DNA of 64,000 nucleotides from Ramlibacter alkalitolerans (GCF_016722765.1 NZ_JAEQND010000005.1:1-64000), one strand, 5' to 3'. Shown: positions 43,255 through 51,818, counted from the first letter of the stretch. Notes: a model not told the origin generated them from the letters alone. Program-made: numbers and translations.

Positions 43255-44378
43255 CAGATCCCCACGTTGCTGAACAGGATGGCGAACAGCGCGTCCACCA
43301 GGATCACCACCGTGATCGCGGTGACCACCGAAGCCGTCGTGCCCTGCCCCAGGCTTTGGGTGTTGGGCTGCACGCGCAGGCCGAAGTGGCAGCCGATGAG
43401 CGCGATCAGGATGCCGAACACCACCGACTTCGACATGCCCAGCACCAGGTTGGAGACGCGCACCGCGTCCGGCAGCGCGCGCAGGAAGAACAGCGGGCTG
43501 ATGCCCAGCGACAGGTCGGCCGCCACCATGCCGCCGATCAGGCCGGCGATCGTGGTCCAGCCGCTGATCAGGGGCATGGCGATCGACAGCGCCATCGCGC
43601 GCGGCATCACCAGCCGGTAGGTGTGCGAGATCCCCATCACGCGCATCGCATCGAGTTCGTCGGTCACGCGCATGACGCCGATCTCCGCCGTGATCGCGGA
43701 ACCGGAACGGCCGGCGATCAGGATCGCGCCCAGCATCGGGCCGAGTTCGCGCACCAGCGCGATGCCCAGGATGTCGACGATGTACGCGTCGGCCCCGAAC
43801 TGCCGCAGCTGCTGGGCGGTGAGGTAGGCCAGCACCACGCCGATCAGCCCGCCGACCAGCGCCGTGATCGGCAGCGAGGTCGCGCCGATGCGGTACAGGT
43901 GGCCGGAAAAATCGCGCCAGGGCGCCCGGTGCGGCGCCCGCACCAGCTCGCGCAGGTCGATCGTCAGCTGGCCGATCAGCTGCAGGAAACCCTTGAGGTG
44001 ATCGCCGGCGCGCAGCAGCAGCGCGCCGAACCCGAGGTAGTAGTCGCGCAGGCCGGGGCGCTTGCGTTTGGGTCGCGCGCGCGTGAACTGGGCGACCCGC
44101 TCCAGGATCGCGCGCTGCGGCGGCAGCACCTCGAGCTGGTCCGGCCAGCGCTGGCCCCAGTGGTCCCACAGCAGCTGGGCGCCCACGTGGTCCAGCAACG
44201 CGGCCTGCCGCAGGTCCCAGGCCTGCCGGTCGCGCTTGCGCGGCAGGGCGCGCACCAGGTCGCGAAAGAGCTGCGGCCGCGAGAACTGAGCCGCCGTCCA
44301 TTCCCCGAGCAGGCGCACGACGTCGCCCTGCGCCGCGGGCGCTTGTTCGACGCGGGGCGTGAGCTCGTTGGTGGCCAT
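43254..44378 (-). CDS. MlaE-family permease with N-terminal STAS-like domain
   Basis: A 374-residue protein. The first 110 or so residues are soluble (VVRLLGEWTAAQFSRPQLF) and look like the STAS domain found in some MlaE proteins, with the equivalent of MlaB fused on. Then come a linker and about five membrane segments with the MlaE signature (LGPMLGAILIAGRSGSAITAEIG, near residue 235). This fusion explains the lack of a separate mlaB gene. ATG at 44378 is used; the frame runs on upstream without homologous character. It is the first gene of the operon. Confidence 0.9.
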   Translation of the reverse strand: MATNELTPRVEQAPAAQGDVVRLLGEWTAAQFSRPQLFRDLVRALPRKRDRQAWDLRQAALLDHVGAQLLWDHWGQRWPDQLEVLPPQRAILERVAQFTRARPKRKRPGLRDYYLGFGALLLRAGDHLKGFLQLIGQLTIDLRELVRAPHRAPWRDFSGHLYRIGATSLPITALVGGLIGVVLAYLTAQQLRQFGADAYIVDILGIALVRELGPMLGAILIAGRSGSAITAEIGVMRVTDELDAMRVMGISHTYRLVMPRAMALSIAMPLISGWTTIAGLIGGMVAADLSLGISPLFFLRALPDAVRVSNLVLGMSKSVVFGILIALIGCHFGLRVQPNTQSLGQGTTASVVTAITVVILVDALFAILFSNVGI

Positions 44379-44467
44379 GGGAACTGTCCATCGTAACGGC
44401 AGAGCCGTCGTCCGTGGGGCGGCGGTATAAGGGCGCCAGTGCGACAGCGGCGACAAGGAGAAGGTCC

Positions 44468-46207
44468 ATGGCCAAGGACGTGGTGCGCATCGGGGGCGCC
44501 TCGGGCTTCTGGGGCGACAGCTGCGTCGGGGCGCCGCAGCTGGTGGAACGCGGGGAGGTCGACTTCCTGGTGTTCGACTACCTGGCCGAACTGACCCTGT
44601 CCATCCTGGCGGCGGCGCGCGGCAGGAACCCCGAGCTGGGCTACGCCACCGACTTCGTGCAGGTCACCCTGCGCGAGATCCTGCGCGAGGTGGTGGCGGG
44701 CGGCATCCGCGTGATCAGCAATGCCGGCGGCGTGAACCCGCAGGCCTGCGCCGACGCGCTGCGGGCGCTCGCGGCCGAACAAGGCGTGCGCCTGCGCATT
44801 GCCGTCGTCACCGGCGACGACGTCGTGGCGCTGGCGCCCGCGCCGCCTTCCGGCAAGCTCCTCACCGCCAACGCCTACCTGGGCGCGCTGCCGATCCGCG
44901 CCGCACTCGACGCCGGGGCGCAGGTGGTGATCACCGGCCGCTGCGTGGACAGCGCGGTGACGCTGGGAGCGCTGATGCACGCGTTCGGCTGGGCCGCGGA
45001 CGACTACGCGCGCCTGGCCCAGGGCAGCCTGGCCGGCCATCTGGTCGAATGCGGCTGCCAGGCCACCGGCGGCCTGCACACCGATTGGGAGGCCGTGCCG
45101 GACTGGCCGCACATCGGCTACCCGGTGCTGGAATGCCACGCCGACGGCAGCTTTGTGCTGACCAAGCCGCCGGGCACGGGCGGTCTGGTGAATCACGCCG
45201 TGGTGGCCGAACAGATGCTGTACGAGATCGGCGATCCGCGGCGTTACCTGCTGCCGGACGTGACCTGCGACTTCACGCAGGTGCGGCTCGAGGCCGTCGG
45301 CGACCAGCGGGTGATGGTGAGCGGCGCGCAGGGCCTCGCGCCCGGCCCGCAGTACAAGGTTTCGGCCACCGCGATGGACGGCTTTCGCTGCACCGGCCAG
45401 CTCACGATCGTCGGCCTGGCGGCGGCGCGCAAGGCGCAGCGCACCGGGGAAGCGATCCTGGCGCGCACGCGGGCGCTGTTCGCGGCGCGCGGCTGGCCCG
45501 ACTACACGCGCACGCGCATCGAAGTGCTCGGCTCGGAGCAGGCGAACTTCGGGCCGCACGCGCGTTGCGGCGAGGTCCGCGAGGCGGTGCTGCAGGTGGC
45601 CGTGATGCATCCGCGCAAGGAGGCGCTGGAGCTGTTCGCACGCGAGATCGCGCCGGCCGGCACGAGCTGGGCGCCGGGCACCACGGGCGCCGGCGGGCGG
45701 CCGAGCCCTTCGCCCTGCATCCGGCAGCTGGCGTTCTTCGTCGACAAGGCGCAGGTGACGCCGCGCGTGGACGTCGATGGGGAGATGCTGGAGGCGGCGA
45801 TTCCCTGCGGCCAGGCGGCGGTGCCGCCGGCGCAGGAAGTGGATGCCGTGCCGGCGGCCTTTCCGCCGGCGCCGTGCATCGAGGTGCCGCTGGTGCAGCT
45901 TGCCTGGGCGCGCAGCGGCGACAAGGGCGATACGTCCAACATCGGCGTGATCGCGCGCCGGCCCGAGTGGCTGCCGTGGCTGCGGGCGCAGGTGACGGAG
46001 CAGCGCGTGAAGGAGTGGCTGGCGCACCTGGTGGCCGGCGAAGTCCGGCGCTTCGATGTGCCCGGCATCGGCGCGATGAATTTCGTGTGCAGCGAGGCGC
46101 TGGATGGCGGCGGGATGGCTTCCTTGCGCAACGATCCGCTCGGGAAAGGGATGGCGCAGATCCTGCTGGCGATGCCGGTGCAGGTACCGCAAGGGTGGGC
46201 TTCGTAG
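44468..46207 (+). CDS. AtuA family (DUF1446) protein, acyclic terpene/organic acid catabolism
   Basis: The 579-residue protein has the DUF1446/AtuA opening VRIGGASGFWGDS, LVFDYLAELTLSIL and the conserved ISNAGGVNPQACADAL (residues 84-99), with a C-terminal AtuA ferredoxin-like domain (VQLAWARSGDKGDTSNIG near residue 478). AtuA is needed for citronellol/geraniol use in Pseudomonas, but related proteins also occur in other CoA-ester pathways, and its reaction is not defined. The stop codon TAG is supplied by the intergenic repeat that follows. It is divergent from the Mla-like operon. Confidence 0.85.
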   Translation: MAKDVVRIGGASGFWGDSCVGAPQLVERGEVDFLVFDYLAELTLSILAAARGRNPELGYATDFVQVTLREILREVVAGGIRVISNAGGVNPQACADALRALAAEQGVRLRIAVVTGDDVVALAPAPPSGKLLTANAYLGALPIRAALDAGAQVVITGRCVDSAVTLGALMHAFGWAADDYARLAQGSLAGHLVECGCQATGGLHTDWEAVPDWPHIGYPVLECHADGSFVLTKPPGTGGLVNHAVVAEQMLYEIGDPRRYLLPDVTCDFTQVRLEAVGDQRVMVSGAQGLAPGPQYKVSATAMDGFRCTGQLTIVGLAAARKAQRTGEAILARTRALFAARGWPDYTRTRIEVLGSEQANFGPHARCGEVREAVLQVAVMHPRKEALELFAREIAPAGTSWAPGTTGAGGRPSPSPCIRQLAFFVDKAQVTPRVDVDGEMLEAAIPCGQAAVPPAQEVDAVPAAFPPAPCIEVPLVQLAWARSGDKGDTSNIGVIARRPEWLPWLRAQVTEQRVKEWLAHLVAGEVRRFDVPGIGAMNFVCSEALDGGGMASLRNDPLGKGMAQILLAMPVQVPQGWAS

Positions 46208-46293
46208 GCTGGCGGTGAGGAGCGAAGCTCCCGAACCCCAGCGTTGCGACAGCGCTGGGGTTCCGGCGCTGGCGCGCGTCACCGCCAGCCTAC
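46204..46293. repeat. GTAGGCTGGCGG inverted repeat (copy 3, complete)
   Basis: Outer arms GTAGGCTGGCGGTGA (46204) and TCACCGCCAGCCTAC (to 46293) are perfect complements of 15 bases; inner arms AACCCCAGCG and CGCTGGGGTT pair too. The element lies between two convergent genes and both end in its TAG: AtuA at 46205-46207 on the plus strand, LysR at 46292-46290 on the minus strand. It resembles 29871-29962. Confidence 0.9.
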
Positions 46294-47234
46294 GCAACCG
46301 AAAATCCCGCCTTCATCGCCCCCCGCAGGTGATCCACCAGGCACTGCACCGCCCGCGGCACCTGCGGCGACCACGGCCGGATCGCGTAGATCGCATCGCC
46401 GAAGAAGCCGAGCGGCCGCCACTCGGGCAGCAGCGGCACGAGCTGGCGCGGCCCCAGGTGCGCGGCGGCGCTGAAGTCCGGCAGCAGGGCGATGCCCGAT
46501 CCCGCCAGCACCGCGTCGCGCAGCACCTCGCTGTTGTTGGCGCGGAACGGCCCCTCCACGTTCACCACCACGCGTTCGGCCTTCCGGCCGGCACCCCGCT
46601 CGAACGACCAGGCCTGGTGGCCGCCCTGGCGCAGGTAGGCCAGGCAGGCGTGCCCGGACAGCTCCGAGGGATGGCGCGGCGTGCCGTGCCGCCGCAGGTA
46701 GTCGGGGCTGGCGACCAGCAGCGAGCGCGAGGGGCAGAGCTGCCAGGCCACATGCGTCTCCGGCGGTGCCTGCGTGTGCCGGATGGCGATGTCGAAACCC
46801 TCCTGCGCGAGGTTGACGAAGCGGTCGCTCAGGTCGAGGTCCAGCCGGATCTCGGGATACTGCTGCAGGAATGCAGGCAGCACGGGCGCGACGTGCTGGC
46901 GGCCCAGCGCCACCGGCGCGCTCACCCGCAGCAGGCCGCGCGGCGAGCCGGCCAGGTCGCGGATGCCGGCGAAGCTGTGCGCGATGCGCTCGAAGGCGCC
47001 GCGCGTCTCGTCCACCAGTTGCTGGCCGGCCTGCGTGAGTCCCACCGAGCGCGTCGTGCGGCGCACCAGCGGCACGCCGGCCACGCGTTCCAGCTCCGCG
47101 ATCCGCCCGCTGACCGAGGCCTTGGAGATCCCGAGCCGGCGCGCCGCCTGGGTGTAGCTGCGGGTTTCGGCCAGCACGGTGAGCAGGTGCAGGTCGGCGA
47201 AGGCGGGGGTGGCGGCGGCAGTCACATTGTTCAT
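46290..47234 (-). CDS. LysR family transcriptional regulator
   Basis: The 314-residue regulator has an N-terminal winged helix (HLLTVLAETRSYTQAARRLGISKASVSGRIAELE, residues 16-49 by halves) and a two-lobe effector domain. It is divergent from the mmsA gene, whose expression it probably controls. A perfect inverted repeat spans its own start codon and the space to mmsA. The first residues MNNVTAAA come from the ATG in that repeat. The effector is presumably a metabolite of the dehydrogenase pathway. The stop codon lies inside an intergenic repeat. Confidence 0.9.
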   Translation of the reverse strand: MNNVTAAATPAFADLHLLTVLAETRSYTQAARRLGISKASVSGRIAELERVAGVPLVRRTTRSVGLTQAGQQLVDETRGAFERIAHSFAGIRDLAGSPRGLLRVSAPVALGRQHVAPVLPAFLQQYPEIRLDLDLSDRFVNLAQEGFDIAIRHTQAPPETHVAWQLCPSRSLLVASPDYLRRHGTPRHPSELSGHACLAYLRQGGHQAWSFERGAGRKAERVVVNVEGPFRANNSEVLRDAVLAGSGIALLPDFSAAAHLGPRQLVPLLPEWRPLGFFGDAIYAIRPWSPQVPRAVQCLVDHLRGAMKAGFSVA

Positions 47235-47251
47235 TCTGGCAAACAATGTGA
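47222..47251. promoter_or_regulatory. putative LysR operator over the lysR start
   Basis: TCACATTGTT and AACAATGTGA form a perfect 10-bp inverted repeat with 10 bases between. It covers the lysR ATG (47234-47232), so binding would block that gene while leaving room to activate the divergent mmsA, 72 bases away. Confidence 0.7.
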
Positions 47252-47323
47252 TCGCCGCCCGCGCCTTTGCAAACCGGCGCCGCGGGCCTAGACTGGCCCG
47301 ACCTCCCTGCGAGAACCACGACC

Positions 47324-48865
47324 ATGAACGCACCCGACAAGAACCGTCCCGCCGCCACGATGGCGTCCATCGAACACTGGATCGCCGGCAAGCTGGCCCC
47401 CGGCCAGAGCGGCCGCCGCGCCGACGTGTTCAACCCCGCCCTCGGCCAGGTCAGCGGCCGGGTGGCGCTGGCCAACGCCGGCGAAGTGGCACAGGCCGTC
47501 GCGGCCGCGCAGGCTGCCTTCCCGGCCTGGGCCGACACGCCGCCGCTGCGCCGCGCCCGCGTGATGTTCAGGTTCCTCGAACTCCTGAACCGCTACCGCG
47601 ACGACCTGGCCCGCATGATCACCGCCGAACACGGCAAGGTGTTCACCGACGCGCAGGGCGAGGTCACGCGCGGCCTCGAGATCGTGGAGTTCGCCTGCGG
47701 CATCCCGCAGCTGCTCAAGGGCGACTACACCGACCAGGTTTCCACCGGCATCGACAACTGGACGATGCGCCAGCCGCTGGGCGTGGTGGCCGGCATCACG
47801 CCCTTCAACTTCCCGGTGATGGTGCCGATGTGGATGTTCCCGGTGGCGCTCGCCGCCGGCAACTGCTTCATCCTCAAGCCCAGCCCGCTCGATCCGACGC
47901 CCTCGATCCGCATGGCCGAACTGCTGAAGGAAGCGGGCCTGCCCGATGGCGTGTTCAGCGTGGTCCAGGGCGACAAGGAAGCCGTCGACGCGCTGATCGA
48001 GCACCCGGACGTGAAGGCGATCTCCTTCGTCGGCTCCACCGCCATCGCGCAGAAGATCTACGAGACCGGCGCGAAGCACGGCAAGCGCGTGCAGGCGCTG
48101 GGCGGGGCGAAGAACCACATGGTGGTCATGCCCGACGCCGACATGGACCAGGCGATCGATGCGCTGATCGGGTCGGCCTTCGGTTCCGCCGGCGAGCGCT
48201 GCATGGCGATCTCGGTCGGCATCCTGGTCGGCGAGGCCGCCGACAAGATCATGGACAAGCTGGCCGAGCGCACGCAGGCGCTGAAGGTGAAGAACGGCAC
48301 CGAGCTCGATGCGGAGATGGGCCCGATCGTCACGCCGGCGGCGCACCAGCGCATCACCGGCTACATCGCGCAGGGCGAGACCGAAGGCGCGAAGCTGCTC
48401 GTGGACGGCCGCAAGTTCCAGGGCGCGGCGGCCGGCGCCGGCTGCGACAGCGGCTTCTGGCTGGGCGGCACGCTGTTCGACAACGTGCGGCCGGACATGA
48501 AGATCTACCAGGAGGAGATCTTCGGCCCGGTGCTCGGATGCATGCGCGTGAAGGACCTGAAGGAAGCGGTGGACGTGATCAACGCGCACGAATACGGCAA
48601 CGGCGTCTCGTGCTTCACCCGCGACGGTAACGTGGCGCGCGAATTCGGCCGCCGCGTGCAGGTGGGCATGGTGGGCATCAACGTGCCGATCCCGGTGCCG
48701 ATGGCGTGGCACGGCTTCGGCGGCTGGAAGAAGAGCCTGTTCGGCGACATGCACGCCTACGGCGAGGAAGGCGTGCGCTTCTACACCAAGCAGAAGTCGA
48801 TCATGCAGCGCTGGCCGGAGAGCATCTCGAAAGGCGCGGAGTTCGTGATGCCGACCTCGAAATAG
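47324..48865 (+). CDS. mmsA: CoA-acylating methylmalonate-semialdehyde dehydrogenase
   Basis: The 513-residue aldehyde dehydrogenase makes propionyl-CoA (or acetyl-CoA) from methylmalonate or malonate semialdehyde, in valine, thymine or beta-alanine breakdown. Catalytic Cys293 is in [11 protein letters not shown], with Asn162 in [10 protein letters not shown]. The segment ERCMAIS and the absence of the usual ALDH catalytic Glu motif separate this CoA-dependent group from ordinary ALDHs. It is divergent from a lysR gene with an operator between. Start ATG follows GAGAACC, a poor ribosome site. Confidence 0.93.
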   Translation: MNAPDKNRPAATMASIEHWIAGKLAPGQSGRRADVFNPALGQVSGRVALANAGEVAQAVAAAQAAFPAWADTPPLRRARVMFRFLELLNRYRDDLARMITAEHGKVFTDAQGEVTRGLEIVEFACGIPQLLKGDYTDQVSTGIDNWTMRQPLGVVAGITPFNFPVMVPMWMFPVALAAGNCFILKPSPLDPTPSIRMAELLKEAGLPDGVFSVVQGDKEAVDALIEHPDVKAISFVGSTAIAQKIYETGAKHGKRVQALGGAKNHMVVMPDADMDQAIDALIGSAFGSAGERCMAISVGILVGEAADKIMDKLAERTQALKVKNGTELDAEMGPIVTPAAHQRITGYIAQGETEGAKLLVDGRKFQGAAAGAGCDSGFWLGGTLFDNVRPDMKIYQEEIFGPVLGCMRVKDLKEAVDVINAHEYGNGVSCFTRDGNVAREFGRRVQVGMVGINVPIPVPMAWHGFGGWKKSLFGDMHAYGEEGVRFYTKQKSIMQRWPESISKGAEFVMPTSK

Positions 48866-48888
48866 CGGTGGCTGGCGGGAGAGAATGC

Positions 48889-48995
48889 CCTCAACGCAAA
48901 AGCCGCGAAAGTAACGCGAAAGCCGCAAAAGTAAACTCCTGCCAAGGATTCCTTTTGCGGCTTTCGCATTTTCTTGTGCGGCTTTCGCGTTGAGG
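48889..48995. repeat. long hairpin repeat, GCAAAAGCCGC family (copy 2)
   Basis: Outer arms CCTCAACGC (48889) and GCGTTGAGG (to 48995) close a long imperfect stem built of repeated AAGCCGC-AAAGT units; the loop side keeps CCAAGGATTCCTTTTGCGG as in copy 1 (37615-37711). Here it lies between two genes on the same strand, mmsA and the GMC oxidoreductase gene, 38 bases before the second start codon. Confidence 0.85.
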
Positions 48996-49033
48996 CTGTT
49001 CGAACACCGCTCACGACGAGGACGAGGGGAGAC

Positions 49034-50668
49034 ATGAGCTACAACAGCTTCGACTACATCATCATCGGCGCCGGCACGGCGGGGTGCCTGCTGGCGAACC
49101 GGCTGAGTGCGGATCCGAAGAGGCGCGTGCTGCTGATCGAGGCGGGGCGGCGCGACGACTACCACTGGATCCACATTCCGGTCGGCTACCTCTATTGCAT
49201 CGGCAACGAACGCACCGACTGGCTGTACTACACCGAGCCGGACGCGGGCCTCAACGGCCGCAAGCTGCGCTACCCGCGCGGCAAGACGCTCGGCGGCTGC
49301 TCCAGCATCAACGGCATGATCTACATGCGCGGCCAGGCCCGCGACTACGACGGCTGGGCGCAGCGCCTGGGCGACGCGAGCTGGCGCTGGGAGCACTGCC
49401 TGCCCTACTTCAAGAAGCACGAGGACTACTACAAGGGCGCCGACGCCGTGCATGGCAGCGGCGGGGAATGGCGCGTGGAGAAGCAGCGCCTGCGCTGGGA
49501 CGTGCTCGATGCCTTCGCGCAGGCCGCCCAGGAAGCGGGCATCCCGCACAGCGAGGACTTCAACCGCGGCAGCAACGAAGGCGTCGGCTACTTCCAGGTC
49601 AACCAGAAGGGCGGCTGGCGCTGGAACACCGCCAAGGCCTTCCTGCGCCCGACCTGCTACGGCCGCCCGAACTTCGAGCTGTGGACCAACGCGCAGGTCA
49701 CGCGCCTGCTGTTCGAGACGCTCCCGGATGGCACGAAACGCTGCCGCGGCGCCGAGGTCTGGACCGGCGAGGGCATGGAAACGGCGCTGGCCGCGCGCGA
49801 AGTGCTGCTGTGCGCGGGCAGCATCGGCTCGCCGCAGTTGCTGCAGCTCTCCGGCATCGGGCCGGCCGGGCTGCTGCGCGAGCACGGCATTCCCGTGGTG
49901 CAGGACCTGCCCGGCGTCGGCGAGAACCTGCAGGACCACCTGCAGATCCGCGCCGTGTTCAAGGTGGACGGCGTGGCGACCCTGAACACGCTGGCCAACA
50001 GCTGGTGGGGCAAGCTGAAGATCGGCATGGAATACGCGCTGAAGCGCAGCGGGCCCATGAGCATGGCGCCCTCGCAGCTCGGCGCCTTCACGCGCAGTTC
50101 GCCCGAGCAGCCGTATCCGAACATCGAATACCACGTGCAGCCCCTGAGCCTCGACGCCTTCGGCGAGCCGCTGCATGGCTTCAACGCCTTCACGGCCAGC
50201 GTCTGCAACCTCAACCCGACGAGCCGCGGCTGGGTGCGCATCCGCAGCAACCGCTTCGCGGACGCGCCGGCCATCGCACCCAATTACCTGAGCACCGACG
50301 CGGACCGCAAGGTCGCGGCCGATTCGCTGCGCGTCACGCGCCGCATCGCGGCGCAGCCGGCGCTGGCGCCCTTCCACCCGCAGGAGTGGCGGCCCGGCGT
50401 GCAGTACCAGAGCGACGAGGAACTGGCGCGGCTGGCAGGCGACATCGCCACCACCATCTTCCATCCGGTGGGCACGACGGCGATGGGCGCGGACGACGAC
50501 CCGCTGGCGGTGCTGGATGCGCGCCTGCGCGTGCGCGGCATCGCCGGCCTGCGCGTGGTGGACGGCGGCGCGATGCCCACCATCACCAGCGGCAACACCA
50601 ACGCACCGATCCTGATGCTGGCGGAAAAAGCCGCCGAGTGGGTGCAGAAGGAGGTGCCGCGGCACTAG
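49034..50668 (+). CDS. GMC family FAD-dependent oxidoreductase
   Basis: A 544-residue flavoenzyme of the glucose-methanol-choline group. FAD-binding GAGTAGC is at 12-18 in YIIIGAGTAGCLLANRLS, PRGKTLGGCSSINGMIYMRG is the first GMC signature, GSIGSPQLLQLSGIGP the second, and the catalytic His/Asn pair is in FHPVGTTAMG (His near 477) and SGNTNAP (Asn near 520). It oxidises an alcohol to an aldehyde. Next to mmsA, atuA and a repeat, it may act early in the breakdown of an alcohol, but the substrate is unknown. GGGGAGAC precedes the ATG. Confidence 0.92.
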   Translation: MSYNSFDYIIIGAGTAGCLLANRLSADPKRRVLLIEAGRRDDYHWIHIPVGYLYCIGNERTDWLYYTEPDAGLNGRKLRYPRGKTLGGCSSINGMIYMRGQARDYDGWAQRLGDASWRWEHCLPYFKKHEDYYKGADAVHGSGGEWRVEKQRLRWDVLDAFAQAAQEAGIPHSEDFNRGSNEGVGYFQVNQKGGWRWNTAKAFLRPTCYGRPNFELWTNAQVTRLLFETLPDGTKRCRGAEVWTGEGMETALAAREVLLCAGSIGSPQLLQLSGIGPAGLLREHGIPVVQDLPGVGENLQDHLQIRAVFKVDGVATLNTLANSWWGKLKIGMEYALKRSGPMSMAPSQLGAFTRSSPEQPYPNIEYHVQPLSLDAFGEPLHGFNAFTASVCNLNPTSRGWVRIRSNRFADAPAIAPNYLSTDADRKVAADSLRVTRRIAAQPALAPFHPQEWRPGVQYQSDEELARLAGDIATTIFHPVGTTAMGADDDPLAVLDARLRVRGIAGLRVVDGGAMPTITSGNTNAPILMLAEKAAEWVQKEVPRH

Positions 50669-50671
50669 CAA

Positions 50672-50698
50672 GCGGTGCGGTGCGGTGCGGTGCGGTGC
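50672..50698. repeat. GCGGT pentamer tandem array
   Basis: Five perfect copies of GCGGT plus a partial one, directly after the GMC stop codon (TAG at 50666-50668). Short tandem arrays of this kind change length by slippage. It lies outside any gene. Confidence 0.85.
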
Positions 50699-50725
50699 CG
50701 CGCTGCGCTCTGTGCCCTCCGGTCC

Positions 50726-50850
50726 GGCGCAGGACGGCTTTGTCCGCCTCACTCCATGTCCCCCGGCGCGGTTGAGAGCACGGGCCTTGGCCGAAGCCAC
50801 GCCCGCGCCTCCTCCTTGACTTCCGGAGTCGGACAAAGCCGTCCTGCGCC
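50726..50850. repeat. 21-bp perfect inverted repeat
   Basis: Arms at 50726-50746 (GGCGCAGGACGGCTTTGTCC plus one base) and 50830-50850 are exact complements over 21 bases, 83 bases apart. The inside is GC-rich and has no plausible gene. The arms could fold into a long cruciform or be the ends of a small non-autonomous element; no flanking target duplication was seen. The rest of 50851-51080 shows nothing I recognise. Confidence 0.75.
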
Positions 50851-51081
50851 TGCGGCGTTGCATGGTGGAGCAGCCGCTGCCCCGGGGTCAGCCAGGAGCG
50901 CAGCGCTACGATGCTCCCGAGGGGATCGGAGGCAACGCTGCTCCCGCTGGCCTTCCGGGAGCCCGGCCGGGCTGCCCCTGTCATCCGCAGGACTTTGTAT
51001 TGCGTCAAAACTCCTTCGCCGCGCATGGCCGAGCCGGGAAATCCCGGATGCACTGTGCCTGTGCGTCGCTGTACAGTCCGG

Positions 51082-51224
51082 GCACTCGCGTTGCGCCCCA
51101 GGCGGGTGCAACAGGACGAGGGACCGAGGAGACAAACCCCCAATCAGAAATCGAACATCGCCGGCCCCCGCAAAGATCGGGGACCGACTCGAAGGCGCCG
51201 CTGTCCAGCGGCGCCTTTCTTTTT
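51082..51224 (+). ncRNA. candidate small RNA or leader ending in a strong terminator
   Basis: A -10-like TACAGT (51072-51077) precedes a stretch without a convincing ORF that holds three stems: GCACTCGC/GCGGGTGC (51082-51109), CCCCG/CGGGG (51166-51182) and a strong intrinsic terminator (51192-51224). The stretch between is purine-rich (GGACGAGGGACCGAGGAGAC) with an unpaired AATCAGAAATCGAACATCG. I do not recognise any known RNA family. It could be a free small RNA or an attenuator for the gene that starts at 51294. Confidence 0.4.
51192..51224 (+). terminator. strong intrinsic terminator with no gene before it
   Basis: AAGGCGCCGCT and AGCGGCGCCTT pair perfectly over 11 bp around GTCC, followed by TTTCTTTTT. 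The nearest upstream gene ends more than 500 bases earlier, which points to a separate transcript. The next gene starts 70 bases downstream. Confidence 0.9.
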
Positions 51225-51293
51225 GGGCCCGGCACGCTCCTGGCGCTCCAGCACGGCGCCTCCTTCCTGCGCCGACTCTGCCCATAATGGGCG

Positions 51294-51818
51294 ATGGACG
51301 ACATCGTGCGCCAGGCCATGGCCAAGTGGCCCAACGTGCCGCATTGCTTCGGCTGGCTGGCACTCGACGACCGCGGCAACTGGTACATGCGGGACGACCG
51401 CGTGCAGGCCGCCGGGCCCTTCCCGCAGGCCAAGGGCTCGCTGTTGCGGCACGAGAAGCTGATCGACTTCATCCACCGCAACTACGACCGCGACGCGCAG
51501 GGCCAGTGGTTCTTCCAGAACGGGCCGCAGCGCGTCTATGTCGAACTGCAGGCCACGCCCTGGATCTGGCGCGTCGCCGGGGCCGACGCGGTGACCAGCC
51601 ACACCGGGCTGGCCGCGCAGGTCCAGGGCTGCCTCCTCGACGAGGAGGGGCGGCTCTACCTCGTCACGGACCGCGGCTTCGGCCTGGTGCACACGCAGGA
51701 CATCGTGCGCGCGTCCGATGTCGTGGAGTCGGGTCGCTGGGTGCCCGAAGAGGTTCGGGGGGCGGACCTGCCCGCCCGCTTCGGCTACGTGACGAGTCCA
51801 GCGGGGCAACGGCCCTGA
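51294..51818 (+). CDS. DUF2946-like hypothetical protein
   Basis: The 174-residue cytoplasmic protein opens MDDIVRQAMAKWPNVPHCFGWLALDDRGNW, which I recall from a betaproteobacterial family annotated DUF2946; the name is from memory, so treat it with care. It is rich in Trp, Tyr and Arg (WFFQNGPQRVYVELQATPWIWR) and has no membrane segment. The gene has no good ribosome site and lies downstream of a terminator, perhaps an attenuator. A hairpin between it and the convergent cytochrome gene could end both transcripts. Function unknown. Confidence 0.65.
   Translation: MDDIVRQAMAKWPNVPHCFGWLALDDRGNWYMRDDRVQAAGPFPQAKGSLLRHEKLIDFIHRNYDRDAQGQWFFQNGPQRVYVELQATPWIWRVAGADAVTSHTGLAAQVQGCLLDEEGRLYLVTDRGFGLVHTQDIVRASDVVESGRWVPEEVRGADLPARFGYVTSPAGQRP

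Noticed and set aside
47288..50863. A 1191-codon minus-strand frame opposite mmsA and the GMC gene
   Set aside because: It is an antisense shadow caused by GC-rich third positions. Its residues are biased to H, R, A and D, with no domain, and the plus-strand genes carry clear catalytic motifs.
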